Source: Candidatus Omnitrophota bacterium
GTDB lineage: Bacteria > Omnitrophota > Gorgyraeia > Duberdicusellales > 4484-171
Length of the DNA stretch: 7,082 nucleotides
Assembly: GCA_028702365.1 (NCBI GenBank)
Contig: JAQVOZ010000068.1
Coordinates: 1-7,082 of the forward strand
Reading direction: 5' to 3'
Shown here: positions 5,902 to 7,082 of the stretch, piece after piece
How the letters are laid out: every line of letters starts with the position of its first letter
Numbering within the stretch: position 1 is the stretch's first letter
Notes under the pieces: generated by a model
Seen by the model: only the letters and a program-made list of their open reading frames with translations
Told to the model about the DNA's origin: nothing
The model's database searches: none
Made by a program: the position numbers and the translations under genes

Positions 5902-7082
5902 ATGAATACAAACAATAGAAGAAAAAGAATAATTATTATTTTAACAGCATTTATATTAGTTATTGCCGCGGTGCATTTGGTTGTTTTCATTTTCCTTAAC
6001 GTAAAAGGAAAAGATATGTTAAAGGATTACATCAGAAAACAATTTACCGCTGAGGCTGAATTGGAATCGGTTTCTTTTAGATTTCCTTTTACGGTTGTGG
6101 TTAAAAATTTTAAATGTGATGATGTGACGTTCTCTAAGGCAGATGTTTCGTTGGGGCTGTTTAATCCATTTAGCCGCAGCATAAGTTTGAATAAGGTTTA
6201 TATAGATAAATTAAATTTCAAGGTAAAAGTCGAGAAGGATAAAGTTAGTATCACCCCGTTTTTTGTAAAGCCTACAACGCAAACGGAGGCAGCGCCTGCG
6301 TCGGCAGAGGAAGTTAAAACGATAACTTCGCCGGAGAAGGCTAAACAAAAAAATATTTCTATAAAGATAGGCAAACTATTGATAAATAATGCTTCTGCGC
6401 AGGTTTTGGATTTAACTAAAGATACGCCGATTACATTTAATTTGAGCAACGTCGACACAATCTTAAAACATTTTATTTATCCAAAGTTACCTAAATTCTA
6501 TTTAGAAGTAAATGCGTCTTTAAACAAGGGCGATATAAAATCGGACAACATAATTGTAGTTAAAGGCTGGGCTGATTATGCGCATAGGAACATGGATATA
6601 AAATTTGATATAAATAATGCCGACTATATTATGTTCAGCGATTATTACCCTCCCTTTTGGAAGCCGGATAATCTTGGTGTAAAAGAAGCAAAGCTTTCCC
6701 TGGATAGCAAAATAAATTCCTTAAATAACGATTTGGTAATCGAAGCTATTTTAGCATTAGATAAAATAGAATTTCTGGAAGAAACGCAAAGTGATTCACG
6801 GGCAAAGTCGCTTAAGACAATGCTTGCTTTTTTCAAAGATGAAAACGGAAAGCCTGTTTTGCCTATTAAGCTTAGGACAAAAATGGACTCTTTCCATATA
6901 GACTTGGCTTCTCTTCAGTCGGAATTTACCGGAAAAATGAAGCTCGACATAGGAACTATCGTAATTAATATTTTAGACAAAGCAAAAGATAAATTTGCAG
7001 AAACAACTAAAGAGGTAAAGGGAGCTACATTAGATAAGGCAGTTGATAAAACCAAAGAGGCAGCAGGAGTTGTTGTTGATAA
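5902..7082 (+). CDS. membrane-anchored AsmA/DUF748-like protein, 3' end outside the window
   Basis: The frame is open from ATG 5902 to the window edge, giving 393 complete codons without a stop. A basic N-terminus (RRKR, 6-9) and one hydrophobic helix (about 10-33) anchor the protein in the inner membrane with the rest in the periplasm. Residues about 35-122 form an alternating, beta-prone segment typical of AsmA-type N-termini. A low-complexity linker rich in Ala, Thr, Glu and Lys follows (about 124-150), then IGKLLINNASAQVLD (156-170) and further beta-rich repeats resembling DUF748/AsmA proteins. Residues about 355-390 turn strongly amphipathic and rich in Lys, Ala, Glu and Asp. AsmA-like proteins help maintain the outer membrane and move lipids between membranes; that role is inferred here from overall pattern only. 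No upstream in-frame ATG, GTG or TTG exists after the TGA at 5854, so ATG 5902 is the start, although its Shine-Dalgarno sequence is very weak. It lies 58 bp after tRNA-Arg. Confidence 0.8.
   Translation, partial: MNTNNRRKRIIIILTAFILVIAAVHLVVFIFLNVKGKDMLKDYIRKQFTAEAELESVSFRFPFTVVVKNFKCDDVTFSKADVSLGLFNPFSRSISLNKVYIDKLNFKVKVEKDKVSITPFFVKPTTQTEAAPASAEEVKTITSPEKAKQKNISIKIGKLLINNASAQVLDLTKDTPITFNLSNVDTILKHFIYPKLPKFYLEVNASLNKGDIKSDNIIVVKGWADYAHRNMDIKFDINNADYIMFSDYYPPFWKPDNLGVKEAKLSLDSKINSLNNDLVIEAILALDKIEFLEETQSDSRAKSLKTMLAFFKDENGKPVLPIKLRTKMDSFHIDLASLQSEFTGKMKLDIGTIVINILDKAKDKFAETTKEVKGATLDKAVDKTKEAAGVVVD

Overview
This 7.1 kb stretch is AT-rich bacterial chromosome with ordinary housekeeping genes. 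It holds three tRNA genes, five complete protein genes and one that runs off the right edge. Shine-Dalgarno sites and sigma70-type promoters are clear. A signal-peptide TPR protein and an AsmA/DUF748-like protein point to a Gram-negative-type, two-membrane envelope. No rRNA or ribosomal protein is present to place the organism. AT-rich DNA, short GC-rich palindromes between genes and mixed encoding of tRNA CCA ends would fit an uncultured lineage such as Omnitrophota or Elusimicrobiota, but this is a weak guess.

Left part (1-1260): tRNA-Leu(CAG) lies on the minus strand with its own extended -10 promoter. It is divergent from an AEC-family membrane transporter whose promoter places the transcript start at or near its ATG, so the mRNA is probably leaderless. 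A perfect 14-bp inverted repeat follows the transporter.

Middle (1278-4992): smpB (trans-translation) is followed by an inositol-monophosphatase-family gene. The 89-bp gap between them is filled by a GC-rich bulged hairpin and a perfect 13-bp palindrome that abuts the second gene's ribosome site. Then comes a strong extended -10 promoter, a leader of about 140 nt and a full-length cobalamin-independent methionine synthase (metE) with all zinc ligands present.

Right part (4993-7082): a promoter and a terminator-like hairpin sit between metE and tRNA-Pro(UGG). Four co-oriented genes then alternate: tRNA-Pro, a small exported TPR protein, tRNA-Arg(UCU), and a membrane-anchored AsmA/DUF748-like protein that is open at the window edge. 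The tight spacing suggests mixed tRNA/mRNA transcripts. The last two proteins probably work in or beyond the periplasm.

I see no CRISPR array, transposase, phage gene, toxin-antitoxin pair or defence system, and no convincing undescribed multi-gene system. The features most worth checking are in the regulatory DNA: the leaderless transporter mRNA, the hairpins around smpB and the phosphatase gene, and the promoter-hairpin unit after metE.
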